In this document: one piece after another, positions 27,627-35,259 of the stretch | Position numbering within the stretch: the stretch's first letter is position 1 | How the letters are laid out: every line of letters starts with the position of its first letter | From: Pedobacter namyangjuensis | GTDB lineage: Bacteria; Bacteroidota; Bacteroidia; Sphingobacteriales; Sphingobacteriaceae | DNA length: 64,000 nt | Assembly (NCBI RefSeq): GCF_003313325.1 | Contig: NZ_QMHQ01000001.1 | Location: 930,001-994,000 of the forward strand | Direction: 5' to 3' | Program-made: the position numbers and the translations under genes | The notes under the pieces: generated by a model | Seen by the model: only the letters and a program-made list of their open reading frames with translations | What the model was told of the DNA's origin: nothing | The model's database searches: none

Positions 27627-28049
27627 TTTATTAAATCTTGACTACTAGTAACCAAGTAAGCTTTAATAGCTATCGTTGTGTGTTGAAAAATAATGTTACG
27701 GCCCATCGGCAAACTCAGCCCTTCTTTTCATTACAAGTCCTCGGTTTCGTACCTCACCTGCGGGCTTTCCATTTCAATAAGGTTTATATAACAAAGCCAG
27801 CAGTTCTTCTGCAAATTGCAACCCCTTATAGTAGCAGAACAATTTTTTTCCCAGCCCTGATTGAAGCGAAATCCTTTTATCAAATCCACTTTAGGGGATT
27901 TAGGATAAAAGATTGAAGCGAAAAGCAGGAGCAAACTTCATTTAACGCTTAAAAATTGCGCTTCAATTAACAAAAGTTTGAGAAAGGTTTATGCTCCTAG
28001 TTAGAACTTTGTCAAAGTTATTTTAAGCTTAAAATATTTTAAAATTCTA
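27627..28049. other. Gene-free stretch carrying repeat sequence
   Basis: Overlapping open frames on both strands (27638-27916 forward, 27731-27934 reverse) lack family features, signal peptides or plausible starts. I read the region as non-coding. The segment 27700-27830 is more GC-rich than its surroundings and looks like a dispersed intergenic element rather than a gene. The 27859-27929 hairpin repeat follows. Confidence 0.45.
27859..27929. repeat. Dispersed hairpin repeat, copy 2
   Basis: It starts GATTGAAGCGAAATCCTTTT and ends GATAAAAGATTGAAGCGAAA plus AGCAGG. TTTTATC and GATAAAA pair around an AATCC/GGATT inner stem, and GATTGAAGCGAAA occurs as a direct repeat at both ends. The same block order is found at 12141-12216. 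Confidence 0.65.
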
Positions 28050-28081
28050 TTTGCATCCTAAACTTTTATAGTTTAAATTTG
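28050..28081 (+). promoter_or_regulatory. Promoter of the marR-fad operon
   Basis: TTTG (28050-28053) and TAAATTTG (28074-28081) are full matches at both elements with 20 bases between. The MarR gene's ATG lies 21 bases after the -7 element, so the leader is very short. Confidence 0.75.
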
Positions 28082-28095
28082 TTATGCAAGCATAA
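28082..28095. promoter_or_regulatory. Candidate MarR operator at the transcription start
   Basis: TTATGCAAGCATAA has perfect 6-bp inverted arms around AA. It directly abuts the -7 element and ends 6 bases before the MarR ATG. A bound dimer here would block transcription, which fits an autoregulated MarR gene. The assignment is inferred from position and symmetry. Confidence 0.5.
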
Positions 28096-28101
28096 TAATT
28101 A

Positions 28102-28560
28102 ATGAAGCAGAAAGAGACAGTAGATTATTTTTTAAAGGTGGTTTGGCAAAACGTATCAAACACCTATAACCAAATTGCAGGTGGTTTTGGCATAACCCAA
28201 GCTATTGGTTATGTGTTAATTAATATAGAAGCCGAGGGTACTGCGGTTTCTGCATTGGCAGGCTTGCTAGGTGTTAAGGCTACTAGTTTATCGCGTATGC
28301 TAAACAATATGGAAGAGCTGGGGTTAATTTATAGAGAAACTGCTGCCGGTGATAAGCGATCGGTTAAAGTTTTTTTAACCCCTTTCGGAATCGAAAAGCG
28401 AAAATTGGCTAGTAGCGTAGTAATCAAATTTAACGAATACTTAAACGAAAAGTTAAGCGCCAAAGAGAAAGAACAATTAATTTTAACCTTAGAGAAAGTT
28501 AACCAATTAACGTTGGCATACTCACCTAAAAAAGGATATGATGAACAAAAACCATTGTGA
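28102..28560 (+). CDS. MarR family transcriptional regulator
   Basis: The 152-residue protein has the winged-helix MarR fold: VSALAGLLGVKATSLSRMLNNMEELGLIYRE (recognition helix about residues 52-80) followed by the wing DKRSVKVFLTPFG and a long C-terminal dimerisation helix. It is the first gene of the beta-oxidation cluster, 57 bases before the fadN-like gene. It is therefore probably the local repressor, perhaps sensing an acyl-CoA or fatty acid. The ligand cannot be read from sequence. Confidence 0.9.
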   Translation: MKQKETVDYFLKVVWQNVSNTYNQIAGGFGITQAIGYVLINIEAEGTAVSALAGLLGVKATSLSRMLNNMEELGLIYRETAAGDKRSVKVFLTPFGIEKRKLASSVVIKFNEYLNEKLSAKEKEQLILTLEKVNQLTLAYSPKKGYDEQKPL

Positions 28561-28617
28561 TTTGCCAGCTAAGAAATTCGCAAAAAAAATCATAATAGCT
28601 TTTTAACCGTTAAAAAA

Positions 28618-31029
28618 ATGGAGTTACGAAAAAGAATAAATAAAGTAGTAGTTTTAGGTTCTGGCATTATGGGTTCCCGTATTGCCTGCCACTTTGCCAA
28701 CATTGGCGTAGAAGTGTTGCTTTTAGATATTGCACCAAAAGAATTAACTGCCGAAGAGCAGGCAAAAGGTTTGGCGCTTACGCATCCTTCTGTTAAAAAT
28801 AGAATTGTAAATACGGCATTGCAAACTGCGGTAAAAACTAATCCATCTCCAATCTACAGCAAATCGGTGCTAAATAAAATTAGCACAGGCAATTTCGAAG
28901 ATGATATGCCAAAAATTGCTAGCTACGACTGGATTATTGAGGTGGTAGTTGAAAACCTTGGCATTAAACAAAAAGTTTTCGAGCAGGTTGAGCAATTCCG
29001 TAAACCAGGTACACTAGTAACTTCAAATACCTCTGGCATTCCTATACATATGATGGCCGAAGGTAGAAGTGACGATTTTAAAGCAAACTTCTGCGGAACA
29101 CACTTTTTCAACCCGCCTCGTTACTTGAGGTTATTAGAAATTATACCCACACCTCATACAAAACCAGAGTTGGTGGATTTCCTAATGCATTACGGCGATA
29201 AATTTTTAGGTAAAACCACTGTTTTATGTAAAGACACCCCTGCGTTTATTGCTAACCGCGTTGGCGTTTATTCTATTATGGCACTATTGCATTTGGTAGA
29301 AAAAATGGATCTAACGGTGGAGGAAGTGGATAAATTTACTGGTCCGGCTTTAGGGCGACCAAAGTCTGCTACTTTCCGTACTACCGATGTAGTAGGTTTA
29401 GACACTATGATTAAGGTATCTAAAGGTTTGTACGATAATTGCCCTGAAGATAAAGCACACGATTTATTTAAGCTTCCTGCTTACGTGCAAAAAATGGAAG
29501 AAAATAATTGGCTCGGAGATAAAACTAAACAGGGTTTCTATAAGAAGACAAAATCTGCCGATGGCAAAACGGAAATCTTGGCACTTGATTTAAAAACTTT
29601 AGAATATCGCCCGCAAGAGAAAGTAAAATCTGCCACTCTGGAAATGACTAAAACCATTGATAAAGTTGCCGATAGAATGAAGGTTTTTGCTACTGGTAAA
29701 GATAAAGCAGCAGAGCTTTTTAGAGCTTCCTTTTTTGGCTTGTTCGAATATGTTTCAGATCGTATTCCAGAAATTTCTGATGAACTATATCGCATTGACG
29801 ATGCAATGCGTGCTGGTTTTGGTTGGGAGCTCGGTCCGTTCGAAGTTTGGGATGCGGTAGGCGTAAAAGATTCTCTTGAGGGAATGAAACAGTACGGTCA
29901 TAAATCAGCAAACTGGGTAAACGAGATGTTGGAAGCTGGCCATACCTCATTCTATAAAATTGAAGATGGGATTAAAAAATATTATGATATTCCATCTAAA
30001 ACCTATAAAGCAGTTCCGGGTGCAAATGAGTTTATAATCTTAGATAATCTAAGAGCTAACAATGTAATTTGGAAGAATGCTGGAGCCTCGATTATTGATT
30101 TAGGCGACGGAATTTTAAATGTAGAATTCCATTCTAAGATGAATACCATTGGTGGCGACACGTTAGCAGCCATTAATAAAGCTATTGATATGGCTGAAAA
30201 AGATTATAGAGGCGTTGTTATCGGAAATGATGGAGCCAATTTCTCTGCTGGCGCTAACGTTGGAATGATTTTTATGATGGCGGTTGAGCAAGAGTGGGAA
30301 GAGTTGAATATGGCGATTAGGATGTTCCAAAATACTTCTATGCGTATTCGTTATTCTTCAATTCCTGTAATTGTTGCGCCGCATAATTTAACCTTAGGTG
30401 GTGGTTGCGAGTTTAGTTTACACGCAGATTTTGTTCAGCTAAATGCCGAAACCTACATGGGATTGGTGGAGTTTGGTGTGGGCGTAATCCCTGGTGGTGG
30501 CGGTACAAAGGAATTTGCACTGCGAGCATCAGACGAATATGCAGAAGATCAAATTGTACAAAATGCTTTAAAAAATCGATTCTTAACCATCGGTATGGCA
30601 AAGGTATCTACCTCGGCAGTTGAGGCTGTTGAATTGGGGTATTTGCAAAAAGATAAATATGCAATTAGTATGAATAGAAGCAGATTAATTGCCGACGCAA
30701 AAGCAAAAGCAATTGAATTAGCTGATGCGGGCTATACTAAGCCTGTACAACGAAAAGATATCAAGGTGCTGGGTAAACAAGGTTTGGGGATTGTTTATGC
30801 TGGTGCAAATACCATGTACTCAGGTAATTACATTTCTGAGCATGATAAGAAAATATCTGAGAAATTAGGTTGGGTAATGTGTGGTGGAGATCTATCATCT
30901 CCAACCGAAGTTACCGAACAGTACTTGCTCGACTTGGAGAGAGAAGCCTTCTTATCGCTTTGCGGCGAAAGAAAAACTTTGGAACGGATACAAAGTATAG
31001 TAACAAAAGGTAAACCGTTGAGGAATTAA
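28618..31029 (+). CDS. 3-hydroxyacyl-CoA dehydrogenase / enoyl-CoA hydratase fusion (FadN-like)
   Basis: The 803-residue enzyme carries out hydration of enoyl-CoA and NAD-dependent oxidation of 3-hydroxyacyl-CoA. The NAD domain is N-terminal (VVLGSGIMGSRIACHFANIGVE, residues 12-33), followed by the dehydrogenase C-domain with FCGTHFFNPPRYLRLLEIIPT. The crotonase domain is C-terminal (about 480-700), with NFSAGANVGMIF and NLTLGGGCEFSLHAD forming the oxyanion hole. This domain order is opposite to E. coli FadB and agrees with Bacillus FadN. With the thiolase and dehydrogenase downstream it recreates a fadN-fadA-fadE set. Confidence 0.93.
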   Translation: MELRKRINKVVVLGSGIMGSRIACHFANIGVEVLLLDIAPKELTAEEQAKGLALTHPSVKNRIVNTALQTAVKTNPSPIYSKSVLNKISTGNFEDDMPKIASYDWIIEVVVENLGIKQKVFEQVEQFRKPGTLVTSNTSGIPIHMMAEGRSDDFKANFCGTHFFNPPRYLRLLEIIPTPHTKPELVDFLMHYGDKFLGKTTVLCKDTPAFIANRVGVYSIMALLHLVEKMDLTVEEVDKFTGPALGRPKSATFRTTDVVGLDTMIKVSKGLYDNCPEDKAHDLFKLPAYVQKMEENNWLGDKTKQGFYKKTKSADGKTEILALDLKTLEYRPQEKVKSATLEMTKTIDKVADRMKVFATGKDKAAELFRASFFGLFEYVSDRIPEISDELYRIDDAMRAGFGWELGPFEVWDAVGVKDSLEGMKQYGHKSANWVNEMLEAGHTSFYKIEDGIKKYYDIPSKTYKAVPGANEFIILDNLRANNVIWKNAGASIIDLGDGILNVEFHSKMNTIGGDTLAAINKAIDMAEKDYRGVVIGNDGANFSAGANVGMIFMMAVEQEWEELNMAIRMFQNTSMRIRYSSIPVIVAPHNLTLGGGCEFSLHADFVQLNAETYMGLVEFGVGVIPGGGGTKEFALRASDEYAEDQIVQNALKNRFLTIGMAKVSTSAVEAVELGYLQKDKYAISMNRSRLIADAKAKAIELADAGYTKPVQRKDIKVLGKQGLGIVYAGANTMYSGNYISEHDKKISEKLGWVMCGGDLSSPTEVTEQYLLDLEREAFLSLCGERKTLERIQSIVTKGKPLRN

Positions 31030-31066
31030 TTAGGATAACCGACTAAAGAATAATGACTTAACGTTT

Positions 31067-31127
31067 AAAATATAAATTGATTTAGGAAGCATGATTTTTA
31101 TTCCTTGCTCCTTAATCTTTGTTCATG
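31067..31127. repeat. Tandem intergenic repeat, unit A
   Basis: The unit runs from AAAATATAAATTGATTTAGG to CTTTGTTCATG and contains ATTCCTTGCTCCTTAATC at 31100-31117. The next unit follows directly with the same 61-base period. Confidence 0.6.
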
Positions 31128-31188
31128 AAAACATAAATTGATTAGGAAACATGATCTTTAATCCTTGTTCCTTAATCCTTAATCAAAA
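31128..31188. repeat. Tandem intergenic repeat, unit B
   Basis: AAAACATAAATTGATTAGGA then AATCCTTGTTCCTTAATC (31160-31177), about 80-85% alike to unit A by eye. It ends 5 bases before the thiolase ATG. Confidence 0.6.
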
Positions 31189-31193
31189 ATACA

Positions 31194-32372
31194 ATGCAAG
31201 AAGCATACATAATAGCAGGACTTAGAACAGCGGTAGGGAAAGCACCTAGAGGTGTATTTCGTTTTACAAGGGCTGATGAATTGGCAGCTAATGTAATTAG
31301 AGATTTAGTTGCATCAGTACCTAATTTAGATAAAGAGCAAATAGACGATGTGATAGTAGGAAATGCTACGCCAGAAGCGGAGCAGGGCTTGAATATTGCC
31401 CGTATGATTAGTTTAATGGGATTGGATACTGATAAAGTTCCCGGTGTTACCATTAACCGTTATTGCGCATCTGGCTTAGATACCATTGCTACGGCTGTTG
31501 CAAAAATTAAAGCTGGCATGGCCGATTGTATTGTGGCTGGTGGGGTTGAAGTAATGTCTGGAATGCCATTTGGAGGTTGGAAATTAGTTCCCAATCCGGA
31601 TGTTGCAAAAACTAACCCAGACTGGTATTGGGGAATGGGTTTAACTGCAGAAGCGGTTGCTAAAGAATATAATGTAAGTAGAGAGGATCAGGACGAATTT
31701 TCGTTCAACTCTCACATGAAGGCGGTTGAAGCAATTAAAAATGGACATTTAAAAGCGGGGGTTTTACCAATTACCGTAAACGAAACATTTTTAGATGCCA
31801 ACATGAAAAAACAGACTAAATCTTACCTGGTTGATACGGATGAAGGGCCTAGAGCAGATACAACGATAGATCGCTTAGCAAAGCTGAAGCCTGTTTTTGC
31901 TTCCAATGGTGTAATTACAGCAGGTAATTCTTCTCAAACATCAGACGGTGCTGCATTTGTTTTGGTGGTTTCTGAAAAGAAAATGAAAGAATTAGGAGCA
32001 GAACCAATCGCTCGTTTGGTAAGTTATGGTGTAGCTGGCGTACCACCTCGTATCATGGGTATTGGCCCAATTGAAGCAATTCCGAAAGCATTGAGCCAAG
32101 CCGGTTTAAAACAAGATGATATTGATTTGATCGAGTTGAATGAGGCCTTTGCTTCACAATCTTTGGCAATCATCAGAACTTTAGGTTTAGACCAAAGCAA
32201 AATTAATGTTAACGGAGGTGCAATCGCATTAGGTCACCCGCTGGGTTGTACTGGTGCAAAGCTATCGGTTCAAATATTTAACGAGTTAAAAAGACAGCAA
32301 AAAAAATATGGTATGGTAACCATGTGCGTTGGTACAGGGCAAGGTGCAGCTGGTGTGTTTGAGGTTTTTTAA
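31194..32372 (+). CDS. fadA: Acetyl-CoA acyltransferase (3-ketoacyl-CoA thiolase)
   Basis: The 392-residue thiolase performs the last step of the beta-oxidation cycle, releasing acetyl-CoA. It shows VTINRYCASGLDTIATA with the nucleophilic cysteine near residue 89, NEAFASQSLAI near 317, GGAIALGHPLGCTGAKL with the catalytic histidine near 345, and the C-terminal VTMCVGTGQGAAGVFE with the second cysteine. All catalytic residues are in place. It follows the fadN-like gene after 164 bases occupied by two tandem repeats. Confidence 0.94.
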   Translation: MQEAYIIAGLRTAVGKAPRGVFRFTRADELAANVIRDLVASVPNLDKEQIDDVIVGNATPEAEQGLNIARMISLMGLDTDKVPGVTINRYCASGLDTIATAVAKIKAGMADCIVAGGVEVMSGMPFGGWKLVPNPDVAKTNPDWYWGMGLTAEAVAKEYNVSREDQDEFSFNSHMKAVEAIKNGHLKAGVLPITVNETFLDANMKKQTKSYLVDTDEGPRADTTIDRLAKLKPVFASNGVITAGNSSQTSDGAAFVLVVSEKKMKELGAEPIARLVSYGVAGVPPRIMGIGPIEAIPKALSQAGLKQDDIDLIELNEAFASQSLAIIRTLGLDQSKINVNGGAIALGHPLGCTGAKLSVQIFNELKRQQKKYGMVTMCVGTGQGAAGVFEVF

Positions 32373-32380
32373 TTTGGATG

Positions 32381-32400
32381 AAGGAGCAAAGAATAAAGAA
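32381..32400. repeat. Inverted repeat left of the four-helix-bundle gene
   Basis: AAGGAGCAAAGAATAAAGAA is the reverse complement, at 17 of 20 positions, of the sequence at 32795-32814 on the other side of the gene. Confidence 0.55.
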
Positions 32401-32424
32401 CAATGATTAATCGACTAAAATACG

Positions 32425-32775
32425 ATGCATAACTTCAGACAATTGCAAGTTTGGCAGGAAGCGATGAGTATTGCAAAATCAGTTTATTTGGTTCTCAATA
32501 AATTTCCCACTTCAGAAAAATTCGGTCTAATTTCTCAGATATCAAGATGTTCTATATCTGTGCCTTCAAATATTGCCGAAGGTTCTTCAAGATCTTCTAA
32601 CAAAGAGTTTACTCATTTTCTTTCAATTGCATTAGGTTCTCTATTTGAATTAGAAACTCAATTGCAACTCGCTGTTGAATTGGGTTTCTTAGATCCGGTA
32701 GGTAGTGAAAAGCTAATGTTGAGTGTTATACAATTACAAAAGAAAATTTCGACGTTTAAAAAGACATTAATATAA
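32425..32775 (+). CDS. Four-helix-bundle protein (23S rRNA intervening-sequence protein family)
   Basis: The 116-residue protein matches the family first seen inside intervening sequences of spirochaete 23S rRNA genes and related to Avd of diversity-generating retroelements. Diagnostic segments are FRQLQVWQEAMSIAKSVY, FGLISQISRCSISVPSNIAEG and EFTHFLSIALGSLFELETQL. The fold is four amphipathic helices; the family forms pentamers and binds nucleic acid. Its cellular role outside rRNA is unknown. It lies between fadA and the acyl-CoA dehydrogenase gene on the same strand, flanked by inverted repeats, and looks inserted. No reverse transcriptase or variable repeat was seen nearby. Confidence 0.88.
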   Translation: MHNFRQLQVWQEAMSIAKSVYLVLNKFPTSEKFGLISQISRCSISVPSNIAEGSSRSSNKEFTHFLSIALGSLFELETQLQLAVELGFLDPVGSEKLMLSVIQLQKKISTFKKTLI

Positions 32776-32794
32776 AATATTTATTAGGCACTTG

Positions 32795-32814
32795 GTCTTT
32801 ATTCCTTGTTCCTT
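32795..32814. repeat. Inverted repeat right of the four-helix-bundle gene
   Basis: GTCTTTATTCCTTGTTCCTT lies 19 bases after the gene's stop and belongs to the same family as units A and B. It is complementary to 32381-32400. Confidence 0.55.
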
Positions 32815-32835
32815 ACTCCTTAATCATTTAAAAAA

Positions 32836-34617
32836 ATGGAAAGAAAAACAATTAAAGGTGGCGAATTCTTAATTACAGAAACTACTTATCAGGATGTGTT
32901 TATTCCTGAAGAATTTGATGAAGAGCAACAAATGATTGCGCAAACGTGTCGCGATTTTTTAACGGCAGAAATTAATCCGATACTAGATAGGATTGATAGC
33001 CAAGAGGAGGGATTGATGCCAGCTTTGATGGATAAAGCAGGTGCGTTAGGAATTTTGGGCGTATCAATTCCCGAAGAATACGGAGGTTTTGGAAAAAACT
33101 TTAATACATCCATGCTTGTGGCAGATGTTTGCGGCGCAGGTCATTCGTTTGCAGTGGCACTTTCCGCACACACAGGTATTGGAACATTGCCTATCCTATA
33201 CTATGGCAACGAAGAGCAAAAAGCCAAATACATACCGAAATTAGGTACAGGCGAGTGGAAAGCCTCATACTGTTTAACGGAACCAAATTCTGGCTCTGAT
33301 GCAAACTCTGGTAAAACGAAAGCTAAGCTTAGCGAGGATGGAAAACACTACATCATAAATGGCCAAAAGATGTGGATTACCAACGGTGGTTTTGCAGATA
33401 TTTTCATCGTTTTTGCAAAAATTGATGATGATAAGAATTTAACCGCCTTTATTATTGAGAAAGACTTCGGCGGTATTACGATGAACCCGGAAGAACATAA
33501 AATGGGAATCAAAGGTTCGTCAACCCGTCAGGTGTTTTTTAACGACTGTCCCGTGCCAGTTGAAAATATGCTTTCTGAACGAGAGAATGGATTTAAGATA
33601 GCGGTAAACATTTTAAATATTGGACGAATAAAATTATCTGCCGCTGCAATTGGTGGTAGCAGAGAAGTTTTAAACCATGCAGTTAACTATGCTAATGAGC
33701 GTATTCAGTTCGATAGACAGATTTCCAAGTATGGTGCAATAAGGCATAAAATTGCTGAAATGGCAACTAAAATTTATGCAGTAGAAGCGGCAAATTATAG
33801 AGCTGGACAGAACATAGATGACGCCTACGATGCTTTGGTTGCTGGAGGAATGGATGCAGGTAAAGCAAAACTGAAATCGACCGAGCAATTTGCAGTAGAG
33901 TGTGCAATTTTAAAAGTTTGGGGCTCTGAAGTTTTAGATTATGTGACGGATGAAGGTGTGCAGATTTACGGCGGTATGGGTTTTTCTGCCGATGCGCCAA
34001 TGGATAGGTCTTACCGAGATGCTCGTATTAATAGAATTTTTGAAGGTACGAATGAAATCAATCGACTTTTAACAGTTGATATGATGCTAAAACGTGCGAT
34101 GAAAGGTGAGCTAGACTTAATGGGACCGGCTACAGCGGTTGCCGGAGAGTTAATGTCTATTCCAGATTTTGGCGAAGCAGATGATACTTTATTTGCTGCA
34201 GAGAAAAAAATCATCCAGAATTTAAAGAAAGCTACGTTAATGGTTGCTGGCGCTGCGGTGCAGAAGCTGATGATGAGTCTTTCTAAAGAACAAGAAATTT
34301 TGATGAACATCGCCGATATGGCAAGTTATGTTTATATAGCCGAATCAGCAATGCTTAGAACAGAAAAATTGGTTTCATTACGTGGCGAGGAGGCTTGCAA
34401 AGGTCAGCTTGATATGATGAGAATTTATTTCGTTGAAGCAGTAGATGGTGTAGCAAAAGCAGGAAAAGAAGCTTTATGGGCTTTTGGCGAAGGCGATGAA
34501 TTAAGAATGATGCTGGTAGGTTTACGCAGATTTACCAAAATGGAACCTTTTAATGTTAAACAAGCTAGACAAAATGTTGCGCAACAAATTATAGCAGCCA
34601 ACAAATATATATTTTAA
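32836..34617 (+). CDS. Acyl-CoA dehydrogenase (FadE-like)
   Basis: The 593-residue flavoenzyme introduces the trans-2 double bond in acyl-CoA. It has the N-terminal helical domain, the central beta domain with YCLTEPNSGSDANSGKT (about residue 150) and WITNGGFADIF that contact FAD, and the C-terminal helical domain with QIYGGMGFSADAPMDRSYRDARI and IFEGTNEINR near 405. An additional C-terminal helical region of about 160 residues gives the length of Bacillus FadE rather than short-chain dehydrogenases. Last gene of the fad operon. The electron acceptor is presumably an electron-transfer flavoprotein encoded elsewhere. Confidence 0.92.
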   Translation: MERKTIKGGEFLITETTYQDVFIPEEFDEEQQMIAQTCRDFLTAEINPILDRIDSQEEGLMPALMDKAGALGILGVSIPEEYGGFGKNFNTSMLVADVCGAGHSFAVALSAHTGIGTLPILYYGNEEQKAKYIPKLGTGEWKASYCLTEPNSGSDANSGKTKAKLSEDGKHYIINGQKMWITNGGFADIFIVFAKIDDDKNLTAFIIEKDFGGITMNPEEHKMGIKGSSTRQVFFNDCPVPVENMLSERENGFKIAVNILNIGRIKLSAAAIGGSREVLNHAVNYANERIQFDRQISKYGAIRHKIAEMATKIYAVEAANYRAGQNIDDAYDALVAGGMDAGKAKLKSTEQFAVECAILKVWGSEVLDYVTDEGVQIYGGMGFSADAPMDRSYRDARINRIFEGTNEINRLLTVDMMLKRAMKGELDLMGPATAVAGELMSIPDFGEADDTLFAAEKKIIQNLKKATLMVAGAAVQKLMMSLSKEQEILMNIADMASYVYIAESAMLRTEKLVSLRGEEACKGQLDMMRIYFVEAVDGVAKAGKEALWAFGEGDELRMMLVGLRRFTKMEPFNVKQARQNVAQQIIAANKYIF

Positions 34618-34784
34618 GGTAGAAGGTTTAAAGGTAGAAGGCTTGGGTGCAAATCCACGTTTTCTGCCTTTTTACGTTTTACAGTAGGCTTATACCCTAA
34701 ACCTCTCGCCCCCCCAGTCTTTCGGAATGTTAAATTTGGTTAAAAATTGCGCCATCGGCAATAAAAGCTTATTTTTGTGCAATT

Positions 34785-35252
34785 ATGTTAAAAACTAGAA
34801 TTTTATTGGTTCTTTTCGCGTTTGTTGGCGTGTTAAGTTCGTGTAGTAAAGAAGATTTCGATGCAGAAAAGCAAGCGGCTATTGATGACAAACTTATTGT
34901 TGATTTTATAACTCAAAATAATATTCCGGCGACAAAACATAGTTCAGGATTGTATTATCAAATTATTACGCCAGGCACTGGAGCTAGTGCAACAGCAGCA
35001 TCTACAGTTGGTGTTAATTACGAAGGGAAATTATTAAATGGAAACCAGTTTGATAAATCTACGCAAACCGTAAGTTTTCCTTTAAGCAGAGTAATTCAAG
35101 GCTGGACAATTGGTGTACCACTAATCAAAGCTGGTGGCCGTATCAGATTAATCGTTCCTTCGGCTTTAGCTTACGGAAATACTTCGCCAGGAGGCGCTAT
35201 TCCAGCAAATGCTGTTTTAGATTTTACCATTGATTTAGTTAATGTACAATAA
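34785..35252 (+). CDS. FKBP-type peptidyl-prolyl isomerase lipoprotein
   Basis: The 155-residue protein has a lipoprotein signal with lipobox VLSSC (C20), so it is membrane-anchored in the periplasm. The FKBP domain (residues ~55-155) carries VGVNYEGKLLNGNQFDKS, VIQGWTIGVPLIKAGGRIRL and ALAYGNTSPGGAIPANAVLDF, all the usual active-site elements. It accelerates proline isomerisation in exported proteins. The stop is 7 bases before the ATG of a second FKBP-type gene. Confidence 0.92.
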   Translation: MLKTRILLVLFAFVGVLSSCSKEDFDAEKQAAIDDKLIVDFITQNNIPATKHSSGLYYQIITPGTGASATAASTVGVNYEGKLLNGNQFDKSTQTVSFPLSRVIQGWTIGVPLIKAGGRIRLIVPSALAYGNTSPGGAIPANAVLDFTIDLVNVQ

Positions 35253-35259
35253 CATTATA

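Noticed and set aside
27638..27934. Overlapping open frames on both strands (92 and 67 codons)
   Set aside because: They cover a repeat-bearing intergenic region, overlap each other, and show no signal peptide, domain or plausible start.
31067..31188. Possible CRISPR array
   Set aside because: Only two adjacent degenerate units without distinct spacers, and no cas genes nearby.
32425..32775. Avd-type accessory gene of a diversity-generating retroelement
   Set aside because: No reverse transcriptase, template repeat or variable repeat was found around it; the protein family is broader than Avd.
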